A stretch of DNA of 64,000 nucleotides from Aliidiomarina halalkaliphila (lineage in GTDB: Bacteria; Pseudomonadota; Gammaproteobacteria; Enterobacterales; Alteromonadaceae): contig NZ_VJWL01000001.1 in NCBI RefSeq assembly GCF_007096385.1, forward strand, positions 765,194 through 829,193, read 5' to 3'. The notes below the pieces were generated by a model. That model was not told the DNA's origin, ran no database searches, and saw only the letters and a list, made by a program, of their open reading frames with translations. The translations under genes and the position numbers were made by a program. Positions 55,001 through 62,693 of this stretch are shown here, piece after piece; the stretch's first letter is position 1, and each line of letters starts with the position of its first letter.

Positions 55001-55583
55001 TGCCGGTGAATTGCTCGGCGACGAGCAAAGCGGGCAAATTGAAACCATTGGTTTTAGTTTGTATATGGAAATGTTGGAAGAAGCGGTACAAGCACTTCGG
55101 GAAGGCCGCGAGCCGTCGCTAGATCAGTTGCTGCGGCAACGCACTGAAGTGGATTTACGCATCCCAGCGCTACTGCCAGAAGCGTACATTCGCGATATTA
55201 ATATTCGCTTATCGATGTATAAACGAATTGCTGGGGCTGATTCGACACACGCATTAGAGCAGTTGCAAGTGGAACTCATTGACCGCTTTGGACTCTTACC
55301 TGAGCCAGCAAAAAATCTGATTCGTGTGAGTGAAATTCGCTTACAGGCAGACCCTTTGGGTATTCGAAAAATCGAACTGGGACCACAAGGGGGTCATGTC
55401 GACTTTGCCGAGCGCACACCGGTGGAGCCCGCCACCATTATTCGCTTGATTCAGCAAGAGCCCACGGTGTACGGCATGGAAGGGGCGCAACGATTAAAAA
55501 TCCGGCAAGCCACCAGTGATACACAGGAACGGATAAAACTGATACAGTCGCTGTTGAACACCCTCACAGCAGAACAACGATAA
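52092..55583 (+). CDS. mfd: Transcription-repair coupling factor Mfd
   Basis: The 1163-residue protein has a UvrB-like N-terminal region, an RNA-polymerase interaction domain starting near QLVVHIDHGIGRY, and a RecG-like translocase with GDVGFGKTEVAMRAAF (Walker A) and the DEEH box, plus the C-terminal TRCF domain. Mfd removes stalled RNA polymerase and recruits UvrA. I use the ATG at 52092; the open frame starts 9 codons earlier. It is divergent from lolCDE and followed by csiV. Confidence 0.96.
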   Translation: MSQISLLQPPFPESSSASAKEMTWRHLAGSSLSLAISQLLQQREGMLLLITADAPSAYRLEEELRFFAPQFANDIQVLPDWETLPYDNFSPHQDIISDRIRVLARLPGSKNGILIVAANTLMHRFAPPSYIAGHRFLLEEGQTQPLEGLRSQLDTAGYRHVNQVMEHGEYSIRGSILDVFPMGTQAPLRIDFFDDEIDSIRTFDADTQLSDAPIERISLLPAREFPTTPDGIERFRRQFRDQFEALTSRESVYQQVTQGIMPAGIEYFFPLFFDETATLFDYLPADTLVLTYGDLPKQIQKLWHDLQFRYEDRRWDRQKPILPPQQLFLAENELFEQLKQYPRIRLGVIEGQRSPGPVDFKTRPVPEVSVDARHKDPLHKIREHVNSARSKQQRILFCVESAGRRESLLELLGKGAIHPIELNHFADALTHEAPITIMVSPLEHSFYADLGDLPGLWVITESDLLGHRAPQRRRVDKKNAQQADALIKNLAELSLGQLVVHIDHGIGRYQGLTTLEAGGITTEFLTLDYHGNTKLFVPVASLHLISRYSGGDQDKVHLSKLGNDSWEKARKKAAEKVRDVAAELLEVYAQREAKPGYAFQVNDDDQIRFAAGFPFTETDDQQEAIAAVLNDMQTPRAMDRLVCGDVGFGKTEVAMRAAFTAVNDGKQVAVLVPTTLLAQQHFDNFQNRFADWPVRIELLSRFRTGKQTTSTLAALEEGKVDIVIGTHKLLQNDIKFHDLGLLIVDEEHRFGVRQKEQIKRLRADVDILTLTATPIPRTLNMAMNNIRDLSIIATPPARRLAVKTFVREYDKATVREAVLREILRGGQVYFLHNNVDTIEKTARELSELVPEARVHVAHGQMGERELEQIMADFYHQRFNVLVCTTIIETGIDVPTANTIIMDRADNLGLAQLHQLRGRVGRSHHQAYAYLLTPHPRRMTKDAVKRLEAISQLEDLGAGFVLATHDLEIRGAGELLGDEQSGQIETIGFSLYMEMLEEAVQALREGREPSLDQLLRQRTEVDLRIPALLPEAYIRDINIRLSMYKRIAGADSTHALEQLQVELIDRFGLLPEPAKNLIRVSEIRLQADPLGIRKIELGPQGGHVDFAERTPVEPATIIRLIQQEPTVYGMEGAQRLKIRQATSDTQERIKLIQSLLNTLTAEQR

Positions 55584-55634
55584 CCCTACAGGTGCACTAA
55601 CGGTTCGCCTGGTTAATTGTGGAGATGGAAATTG

Positions 55635-56867
55635 ATGGTAGATGGCAGACGCATTCGTCAGAGTGCCGCGGTTCTATCCACAGGATTGGCACTGCTGTTT
55701 AGCACGCTCGCGTTCGCGCAAACAGGGTCTGAAACAATCCCCGATCGTGGCTATCGCTGGTTCGAAGTGGAAGTCTTGGTGTTTCGCTATACTGAGCCCG
55801 AAGCTACCGACCCAGAGCAATTTTCGCTGTCGGTCAATCCAATTCCGGTCGAAGGAAGTCGCGATCTATACACGCCACGTCTCACGCCAGATATTTCGCC
55901 CTTGTATTACGCGTTGCCTCAATGTGAGGATACCCGTGCACTGATCCGCCCTATTCGTCAGAAATTTCTCACCGCCGATGTATTGCGTGCAGAAATTCAA
56001 CTCCCTCCCGAAGAACTTCTCGGCTGTCGTCGGTTACCGGATTTGCCCATCGTTTCGGAGTTTTATGACGACATTAATGAAACCATCGCCGTAGCGCCAA
56101 GTCGCCTACCGGTAGTTATCAGTGGCGATAAGCGGGGTACTCGAGAAGAAATGCTCGCAGCGGAAGCGCCCTTTCTCGTTCCCGAAGACCATTTCGCACT
56201 CAGCCCGTTGCGCCAACAACTGCAGCGTCGCCGAGATGCAGAGCCTATTTTACATACTGCATGGCGGCAACCGGTGTTTGCTCGCACCAGTGGGCGTAAA
56301 CACCGGCTGATTGGCGGCCGCAACTTTACCGATGAGTTCGATTATTTTGGTTTTCCTAAGCCCTCAAACAAGGCCGATGTTATTGCGCAACTTGAATCGG
56401 GTTTTCAGCATCACGCACAAGGTGGCTTTAGCAATGATGAGCAAGTTGGCCCCGTCGCTAATGTAAAAAAGTTACTGGCTGCTATTGAACGTAACCAATT
56501 TAACTTTGCCGCTGACAGTACCCTTGAAGCACAAGTACCACGACGTCCAGAACGCATGCCGCGCGGACTACCGGAGCACGTATGGGAGTTTGATGGATTA
56601 CTGCATATCTATTTGGTGGGTAACTTTTTGCACATCGATACCGACTTTAATTTACGCGATATTATTCAGCTAGATCCCGCTGCCCTCTCAGTGTCAGAGC
56701 AAGTCAGTGATTTCTTAGAACCGAATGCGCATAACTTGGAGTTTTTACGCGCCTATCCGTTTAAGCAGGTGCGACGGGTCATTTCCCATGAAACCCATTA
56801 TTTTGACCATCCAAACTACGGTGTTGTAGTTCAAATTCGACGCACTGATTTGTCGAATCGTCGCTAG
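55635..56867 (+). CDS. csiV: CsiV family periplasmic protein
   Basis: The 410-residue protein has a signal peptide (cleavage likely after LAFAQ, about residues 1-29) and a segment WFEVEVLVFRY that is typical of CsiV; a C-terminal region ends HYFDHPNYGVVVQIRR. In Vibrio cholerae CsiV binds peptidoglycan and activates the bifunctional synthase PBP1a through LpoA. The gene follows mfd by 51 bases, an arrangement I recall from Vibrio. Start at ATG 55635 with GGAGATGGA upstream; the frame opens 6 codons earlier with TTG. Confidence 0.82.
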   Translation: MVDGRRIRQSAAVLSTGLALLFSTLAFAQTGSETIPDRGYRWFEVEVLVFRYTEPEATDPEQFSLSVNPIPVEGSRDLYTPRLTPDISPLYYALPQCEDTRALIRPIRQKFLTADVLRAEIQLPPEELLGCRRLPDLPIVSEFYDDINETIAVAPSRLPVVISGDKRGTREEMLAAEAPFLVPEDHFALSPLRQQLQRRRDAEPILHTAWRQPVFARTSGRKHRLIGGRNFTDEFDYFGFPKPSNKADVIAQLESGFQHHAQGGFSNDEQVGPVANVKKLLAAIERNQFNFAADSTLEAQVPRRPERMPRGLPEHVWEFDGLLHIYLVGNFLHIDTDFNLRDIIQLDPAALSVSEQVSDFLEPNAHNLEFLRAYPFKQVRRVISHETHYFDHPNYGVVVQIRRTDLSNRR

Positions 56868-56884
56868 ATAAACTTGCACAAGTA

Positions 56885-56911
56885 AACCGGCGGGCCAAAG
56901 GCGCGCCGGTT
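56885..56911. terminator. Hairpin between csiV and acnA
   Basis: AACCGGCG (56885-56892) pairs with CGCCGGTT (56904-56911), with a further 3-base-pair inner stem in the loop. It lies between convergent csiV and acnA and probably limits read-through, though no T-run follows on either strand. Confidence 0.5.
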
Positions 56912-56936
56912 AACTCTCATGCACACTGAATCTACA

Positions 56937-59651
56937 TTACGCGATGAGCTGTCGCAGCACGTGATGCAGAATCCCGCCACTGAGGAAGTAGCGCGCTTCA
57001 TTCGCAGTATCAATACGACAGGTCACCACAAACTCTACGGTATCGCCATTGTCTTTCTCAGCGGTGACTTTAATTTGCTGTCCGGGCTTAATGTCGTTGC
57101 TGAGGCCTTTCAAGGTAAAGCGTTCCGTGCCTTTTAACCCCAGACTTTGGGCACTGTCGCCTTGATCAAACTGCAACGGCAACACACCCATACCTACTAA
57201 GTTTGAGCGGTGAATACGCTCAAAACTTTCTGCAATCACAGCTTTCACACCGAGTAAACGTGTGCCTTTCGCGGCCCAGTCACGGCTCGATCCGGTACCG
57301 TACTCTTTACCCGCCAATACAATCAGCGGCGTATCATCTTCTTGATAACGCATGGCGGCATCGTAAATCGACATGGATTCGCCACTGGGCACATGCACGG
57401 TGTAGCCACCCTCACGGCCATCGGCCATCAAGTTTTTAATACGAATATTGGCAAAGGTGCCGCGCATCATAACTTCATGGTTACCCCGGCGCGAGCCATA
57501 GGAGTTAAAGTCGCGTATATCCACTCCCTGTTCTTGCAGATATTTACCCGCAGGTGAGTCTGGCTTAATCGCACCTGCAGGCGAGATATGGTCAGTGGTA
57601 ATAGTGTCGCCAAATATCGCCAACACATGAGCCCCTTCGATATCCTTCAGTTCCTCAGGCGCTTCATCAATACCCAAGAAGAACGGTGGATTTGCCACAT
57701 AAGTAGAATCATCATTCCATTCGTAGGTTTGGCTATCTGGAATTTCCAGCGCCTGCCAGTGCTCATCCCCATCAAATACATTGGCGTATTGATGACGGAA
57801 CATATCGCTCACCACTTTTTCTACTTCTGCTTTAATCTCTTTCGTGCTTGGCCAGATATCTTTTAGATACACAGGGTTTCCATTGCTATCTTCACCCAGT
57901 GGCTCTCTACTTAAATCAATCCGCGTGGTGCCGGCAAGCGCAAAGGCAACCACCAAGGGCGGCGACGCCAACCAGTTTGCTTTCACTTGTGGATGAATCC
58001 GCCCTTCGAAGTTTCGGTTTCCTGAGAGCACCGATGAAACCACGAGATCACCTTTATCAATGGCGGTGGATACATCATCAGGCAGCGGACCAGAATTACC
58101 GATACACGTGGTACATCCGTAACCGACCAAATCAAAACCGAGTTTATCCAAGTAGATGTTTAAGCCCGCAGCTTTAAGGTAATCGGTCACAACTTTTGAG
58201 CCTGGGGCCAATGATGATTTCACCCATGGCTTGCGTTGCAGCCCTTTCTCCAAGGCTTTCTTAGCGACCAAGCCCGCGGCCAACATGACGCTGGGGTTGG
58301 ATGTGTTAGTACAAGAGGTGATCGCCGCGATCACCACATCGCCGTGGCGTAAGTGATGCTCAGTACCTTCTAGCGGCACTAGCGTATCGTCGCTCACTTC
58401 GGCACGACTGAAGGATTCTGGTGCGCCCATTTCTGGGTCTTCAGCCACACCAATGGAATCTAACAGCAAATCAAAGCTATCGGACAACTGACTTAAACTG
58501 ACACGGTCTTGTGGGCGCTTAGGGCCCGCTAAAGACGGTACAACTGTGCTCATATTCAGTTCAAGCGTATCGGTAAACACAGGTTCCTTGGAGGCGTCGC
58601 CCCACATACCTTGGGCTTTCGCATAGGCCTCCACCAAGGCAATAGTGTCTTCATCCCGCCCCGACAGTTTTAAATAAGTAAGCGTTTCTTGGTCAACCGG
58701 GAAGAAACCACAGGTGGCACCATATTCTGGGGCCATATTGGCAATGGTTGCGCGGTCTGCCAGGGGTAAATTAGCCAACCCTGGGCCGTAAAACTCAACA
58801 AACTTGCCGACAACGCCTTTTTTGCGCAGCATTTGCGTAACCGTGAGCACTAAATCCGTTGCGGTGACGCCTTCGGGCAAGGCGCCATCGAGGCGAAAGC
58901 CCACCACTTCTGGGATCAACATGGAAATAGGCTGCCCTAACATGGCCGCTTCCGCTTCAATACCACCAACGCCCCAGCCCAACACACCCAGACCGTTAAT
59001 CATGGTGGTGTGTGAGTCGGTTCCTACCAATGTATCTGGATAGGCATAGGTGTTGCCGTCTTCTTCGCTGGTCCAGACCACTTTGGCCAAATACTCCAAG
59101 TTTACCTGGTGGCAGATACCGGTACCCGGGGGCACAACGCGGAAATTATTAAACGCCTTTTGCCCCCAACGTAAGAACTCATAGCGTTCTTTATTGCGCT
59201 CCATTTCAATCTTCACGTTCTCTTCAAACGCTTGCGGAGAAGCAAATTTATCCACCATTACCGAGTGGTCAATCACCAAATCTACTGCGGATAAAGGGTT
59301 GATTTTATCCGCCGGTAAACCTGCTTTAGCTACCGCATCGCGCATGGCGGCAAGGTCAACTACTGCTGGAACCCCAGTGAAGTCTTGCATAAGCACGCGC
59401 GCTGGGCGATATTCAATTTCCTTGTCGGATTTACGTTCTTTGAGCCAATCCACAATGGCATTAAAATCTTCTTTCTTTACGGTACTGCCATCTTCATGGC
59501 GCAAAAGGTTTTCCAACAGCACCTTCATGGATACCGGCAAACGATCAATATCACCAAGGGATTCCGCTGCCTTTGGGAGACTATAGTAATGATAGGTGGC
59601 GCCATTCACCTCAAGTGAGGAACGGGTTTTAAGACTATCTTGGCTAGCCAT
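56937..59651 (-). CDS. acnA: Aconitate hydratase AcnA
   Basis: The 904-residue aconitase A/IRP-type enzyme has the [4Fe-4S] Cys residues in [12 protein letters not shown] and [11 protein letters not shown], plus VGTDSHTTM and the swivel-domain motif [12 protein letters not shown]. It interconverts citrate and isocitrate in the TCA cycle; AcnA is the oxidation-stable, stationary-phase type in E. coli. A GGAGAG site precedes the ATG. It is divergent from tesB. Confidence 0.96.
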   Translation of the reverse strand: MASQDSLKTRSSLEVNGATYHYYSLPKAAESLGDIDRLPVSMKVLLENLLRHEDGSTVKKEDFNAIVDWLKERKSDKEIEYRPARVLMQDFTGVPAVVDLAAMRDAVAKAGLPADKINPLSAVDLVIDHSVMVDKFASPQAFEENVKIEMERNKERYEFLRWGQKAFNNFRVVPPGTGICHQVNLEYLAKVVWTSEEDGNTYAYPDTLVGTDSHTTMINGLGVLGWGVGGIEAEAAMLGQPISMLIPEVVGFRLDGALPEGVTATDLVLTVTQMLRKKGVVGKFVEFYGPGLANLPLADRATIANMAPEYGATCGFFPVDQETLTYLKLSGRDEDTIALVEAYAKAQGMWGDASKEPVFTDTLELNMSTVVPSLAGPKRPQDRVSLSQLSDSFDLLLDSIGVAEDPEMGAPESFSRAEVSDDTLVPLEGTEHHLRHGDVVIAAITSCTNTSNPSVMLAAGLVAKKALEKGLQRKPWVKSSLAPGSKVVTDYLKAAGLNIYLDKLGFDLVGYGCTTCIGNSGPLPDDVSTAIDKGDLVVSSVLSGNRNFEGRIHPQVKANWLASPPLVVAFALAGTTRIDLSREPLGEDSNGNPVYLKDIWPSTKEIKAEVEKVVSDMFRHQYANVFDGDEHWQALEIPDSQTYEWNDDSTYVANPPFFLGIDEAPEELKDIEGAHVLAIFGDTITTDHISPAGAIKPDSPAGKYLQEQGVDIRDFNSYGSRRGNHEVMMRGTFANIRIKNLMADGREGGYTVHVPSGESMSIYDAAMRYQEDDTPLIVLAGKEYGTGSSRDWAAKGTRLLGVKAVIAESFERIHRSNLVGMGVLPLQFDQGDSAQSLGLKGTERFTLKGLSNDIKPGQQIKVTAEKDNGDTVEFVVTCRIDTANEARYFLSGGILHHVLRQLIA

Positions 59652-59836
59652 GATTCTCTCCTGTCGTGACTGTATGCAATGTTCACGGGTGGCAACAATG
59701 CTTTATGATCCTATGCTCTTAAGCTTGGGCTGTTTTTGTAAAAATTCAAGCTATAACCGATATATAGGAAACGAATAGCGGTCAAAGCGTGCGGACTTTT
59801 TTCGCTAAGTTTCCTCAAAATCTAACAAATTCACGG

Positions 59837-59842
59837 TATACT
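59837..59842 (+). promoter_or_regulatory. Candidate -10 element of tesB
   Basis: TATACT lies 39 bases before the tesB start. No clear -35 is present. The rest of the 230-base gap between acnA and tesB holds no other signal that I can support. Confidence 0.35.
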
Positions 59843-59881
59843 AAACACGTGTTTGAAAACCTTTAGAGCGAAACCATTACT

Positions 59882-60742
59882 ATGAGCCAGGTACTAAACG
59901 ACTTATTGGAACTGTTACACCTCGAGTCGATTGAACAAGGAATTTATCGCGGACAAAGCCAAGATTTAGGCTTTCGCGCCGTGTTTGGCGGACAGGTCAT
60001 GGGCCAAGCGCTCTCGGCAGCCAAAGATACCATCCCTGAAGATCGCGCTGTGCATTCGTTTCACAGCTACTTCTTACGCCCAGGCGACGCCAGCAAACCC
60101 ATTATTTATGATGTAGAAAATGTTCGTGATGGCAAAAGCTTCTCCACTCGTCGGGTAAAAGCGATCCAATTCGGCAAGCCTATTTTTTACATGACCGCGA
60201 GCTACCAAACTCCCGAAGATGGTGTTGAGCATCAAGATACCATGCCTGAGGTTCCTGGACCGGAAGGCTTGCCATCGGATCTGGATATATATCGCGAACA
60301 TGCAGAGCTCATCCCTGAGAGCATTCGCAATAAATTTATTAGCGAGAAGCCGATCTTGATGCGTTTTGTTACCGAGTATAACCCGTTTCGCCCAAAGGCC
60401 TGTGAGCCCAAGCGTTACGTTTGGTTAAAGTCGAATGGCGCCTTGCCCGACGACCAACGGGTCCATCAGTATTTGTTAGCCTATGCGTCAGATTTTAATT
60501 TTTTGCCGACATCTTTGCAGCCCCATGGCAAAACCTTTGCGGATCCGCGCATACAGATGGCCACCATTGATCATGCCATGTGGTTTCATCGCCCGTTTCG
60601 TATGGATGATTGGCTGTTGTATGCCATTGATAGTCCGTCGGCCCAAGGCGCCCGAGGCCTCGTTCGCGGACAAATATTTAGCCGCGATGGCACCTTAGTG
60701 GCCTCCACCATTCAAGAAGGGTTAATTCGCGAGCGTAAGTAG
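59882..60742 (+). CDS. tesB: Acyl-CoA thioesterase II
   Basis: The 286-residue double hot-dog enzyme shows [13 protein letters not shown] near the N-terminus, [12 protein letters not shown], and [19 protein letters not shown] with the catalytic Asp, followed by [10 protein letters not shown]. It hydrolyses a broad range of acyl-CoAs. It is divergent from acnA. DUF1028 follows after an 88-base gap with a small inverted repeat. Confidence 0.94.
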   Translation: MSQVLNDLLELLHLESIEQGIYRGQSQDLGFRAVFGGQVMGQALSAAKDTIPEDRAVHSFHSYFLRPGDASKPIIYDVENVRDGKSFSTRRVKAIQFGKPIFYMTASYQTPEDGVEHQDTMPEVPGPEGLPSDLDIYREHAELIPESIRNKFISEKPILMRFVTEYNPFRPKACEPKRYVWLKSNGALPDDQRVHQYLLAYASDFNFLPTSLQPHGKTFADPRIQMATIDHAMWFHRPFRMDDWLLYAIDSPSAQGARGLVRGQIFSRDGTLVASTIQEGLIRERK

Positions 60743-60783
60743 GCTATAACCTAAAGAGAACGTTAGATTCACTTGCATTGGCC

Positions 60784-60799
60784 CCCTAGCCTGCTAGGG
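60784..60799. repeat. Short perfect inverted repeat before DUF1028 gene
   Basis: CCCTAGC (60784-60790) and GCTAGGG (60793-60799) are separated by two bases, 31 bases before the DUF1028 start. It has no T-run, so it may be an operator rather than a terminator. Confidence 0.35.
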
Positions 60800-60830
60800 T
60801 GAAAGACGCACACGCATGAGGAGCGAACCA

Positions 60831-61703
60831 ATGATTGCCACTTTCACCATCGCGGCCCGCGATCCTGCCACCCAAACCTATGCCGTTTTAACCGCATCGA
60901 ATTTTTTGGCAGTGGGCGCGCTTGTGCCTTGGATCGATGCTCGCGGCGGTATTGTGGTCACGCAATCCTTTGCGCATCCTGAATCAGCCGCTTTGGCGCT
61001 CGAAAATTTGCGCCACGACACCCCACTCAAGCGTGTTTTAGAATCTTTTTTGGAAGATGACCCCATCGCCAAGAAACGTCAGGTGGGCCTCATGAACCGC
61101 CATGGTGAATGCATGCTGTATGACGGTCCAGACTGCACCCCGGCCATCGAATCCATGCAAGGAGAGAACTTCTTTGTCTGTGGCAATATGTTGGTGGGCG
61201 GCACCATAGAGGCAATGGCCAAAGCTTATACCGATGCCTTGCGTCATGGTTTAGAACTCGGTGATGCCATGCTTCGAGCGATGCTGGCAGGCCAGCAACA
61301 TGGTGGTGATTACCGCGGTAAATTAGCCGCTGCTATGTTGATGAAACGGCCAGGTGCCGGTTATATGGGCAGTTCAGATACGCTCGTGGATTTGCGGGTA
61401 GATGCCTCAGCCCACCCGTTGGCAGAACTGCGGGACCTGTACAGCTTATTTAAGCTCTACAACCCGCACCATTTCGACCATAGCATGATTCCCGAGGCCC
61501 AGCTCAGTCCTGCCGACAACAAATTATTGGCATCGTTGCTCGCGTTATTAAAACACTCGGATCAGATTCCCCACGAACCCGAGCAAGTATTAGAATTACT
61601 CGAACGGCACAACCTAGCGGGAAATTACGACATCAATAAACAACGGTTCAGTTCGCTGTTATTTAGTGAGGGGCACGCCCTACTTCGCTTGCTTCGTGTA
61701 TAG
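60831..61703 (+). CDS. DUF1028 family protein (Ntn-hydrolase-like)
   Basis: The 290-residue protein begins MIATFTIAARDP and has SNFLAVGALVPW and GGIVVTQSF, the pattern of DUF1028, a family with a predicted Ntn-hydrolase fold and unknown substrate. A strong GAGGAG lies before the ATG at 60831, which is why I prefer it to the one five codons earlier. Its last 24 bases overlap the convergent membrane-protein gene. Confidence 0.8.
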   Translation: MIATFTIAARDPATQTYAVLTASNFLAVGALVPWIDARGGIVVTQSFAHPESAALALENLRHDTPLKRVLESFLEDDPIAKKRQVGLMNRHGECMLYDGPDCTPAIESMQGENFFVCGNMLVGGTIEAMAKAYTDALRHGLELGDAMLRAMLAGQQHGGDYRGKLAAAMLMKRPGAGYMGSSDTLVDLRVDASAHPLAELRDLYSLFKLYNPHHFDHSMIPEAQLSPADNKLLASLLALLKHSDQIPHEPEQVLELLERHNLAGNYDINKQRFSSLLFSEGHALLRLLRV

Positions 61704-62606
61704 GCGTTTTCGCATGCGTGCGCGCCAGGTCTTAAACCAACCTCGGCGCCGCTTCTCAGGTTCAAAATCGCCCCAGTTATCCACTTCAAACCGATTTTTA
61801 TCGCGAATAAAACGCGTATACATTTGCGGCAGCGGTTTAAGCGACACATCTTCGGGCAGTCGATAGCGTTTCACTTCGTTAAAGCGGGCCTGTAAATCGG
61901 GTACCTGTCCGCGGGCAATGATATAGAGCTCGCAAAAATCCCCTTGCTTGGGATCAAGTCGCAAGGTTCTTTCTTTGGTAACGACCTCGATCACACCCCC
62001 CTTGAGAATATTTACTTCCGGCGAGGTAAAGCGCAGCCGAAAGCGGCTGGGCACATAGTTATATGGAAGCGGATACTGAGAGTCCTGTCCCAAGGTTAAC
62101 GGGAAGGTATTCATGGGATAGAGCTTTTCGGAGTTATCTTCCCGCTTTTTCTCGTAAGTGCGGATAAACGCGGAGAACCTTAGGTTATACAAGCGCAGTG
62201 ACGATGCGATATAGAAGTGAATATTTAAGTAACGATCATCACCATCCGTAAAAAAATCGGTTTTGCTGCGAAACACAATATTATCGCGGCTTAGAACGAA
62301 AAACTTATAAATGATGATGCCCAGAAAAATCGACGGCGAGAGCAGCGACAAAGTCGCCAAGAACGCGCGAATATTCTGGTACATAAACTGATCCGGCAAA
62401 GTCCAGCGCGGTTCTTTGCCAAATAGTTCCGTGTAGATATGGTAGAAATAGGAAATGGTGTTCTTGGCATCCCCGACCACAAAGCCGATGATAATCGCCA
62501 ACAACATCGCTAGCACCGCATTGACGATGATGAAATCCACGGTGAGCCGCAGAATCGAGTGGGAGGCAATATACTGCCGAATCTTAAAATTCTTCCGTGG
62601 ATGCAT
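61680..62606 (-). CDS. Unrecognised two-helix membrane protein with Kir-like soluble domain (tentative)
   Basis: The 308-residue protein has two N-terminal membrane helices (about residues 20-46 and 80-107) and a cytosolic beta-rich domain (about 110-255) ending in a very basic tail. After helix 2 comes YKFFVLSRDNIVF, then GDDRYLNIHFYIASSLRLYNLRF, which resembles in order and pattern the cytosolic start of inward-rectifier (Kir/KirBac) K+ channels. The loop between the helices has no TVGYG-type filter, so it is not an ordinary K+ channel. I do not recognise a family with certainty. It follows the M14 peptidase gene on the same strand (87 bases) and overlaps DUF1028 by 24 bases at the 3' end. 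Confidence 0.65.
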   Translation of the reverse strand: MHPRKNFKIRQYIASHSILRLTVDFIIVNAVLAMLLAIIIGFVVGDAKNTISYFYHIYTELFGKEPRWTLPDQFMYQNIRAFLATLSLLSPSIFLGIIIYKFFVLSRDNIVFRSKTDFFTDGDDRYLNIHFYIASSLRLYNLRFSAFIRTYEKKREDNSEKLYPMNTFPLTLGQDSQYPLPYNYVPSRFRLRFTSPEVNILKGGVIEVVTKERTLRLDPKQGDFCELYIIARGQVPDLQARFNEVKRYRLPEDVSLKPLPQMYTRFIRDKNRFEVDNWGDFEPEKRRRGWFKTWRARMRKRLYTKQAK

Positions 62607-62693
62607 GGGTGCTTATTCTTTTTTTAGTCGTGGGGATCAGCGTTAGCCTACCCCACTTTATTCCCAAGAGCCACTTTCAGGGATATGCGCTGT

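Noticed and set aside
61777-61785. Near-match DnaA box TTATCCACT
   Set aside because: One mismatch and located inside a coding region; such near-matches are expected by chance.
62633-62661. GTGGGG/CCCCAC hairpin between the M14 and Kir-like genes
   Set aside because: Six-base stem with a 16-base loop and no T-run on either strand; too weak for a terminator call.
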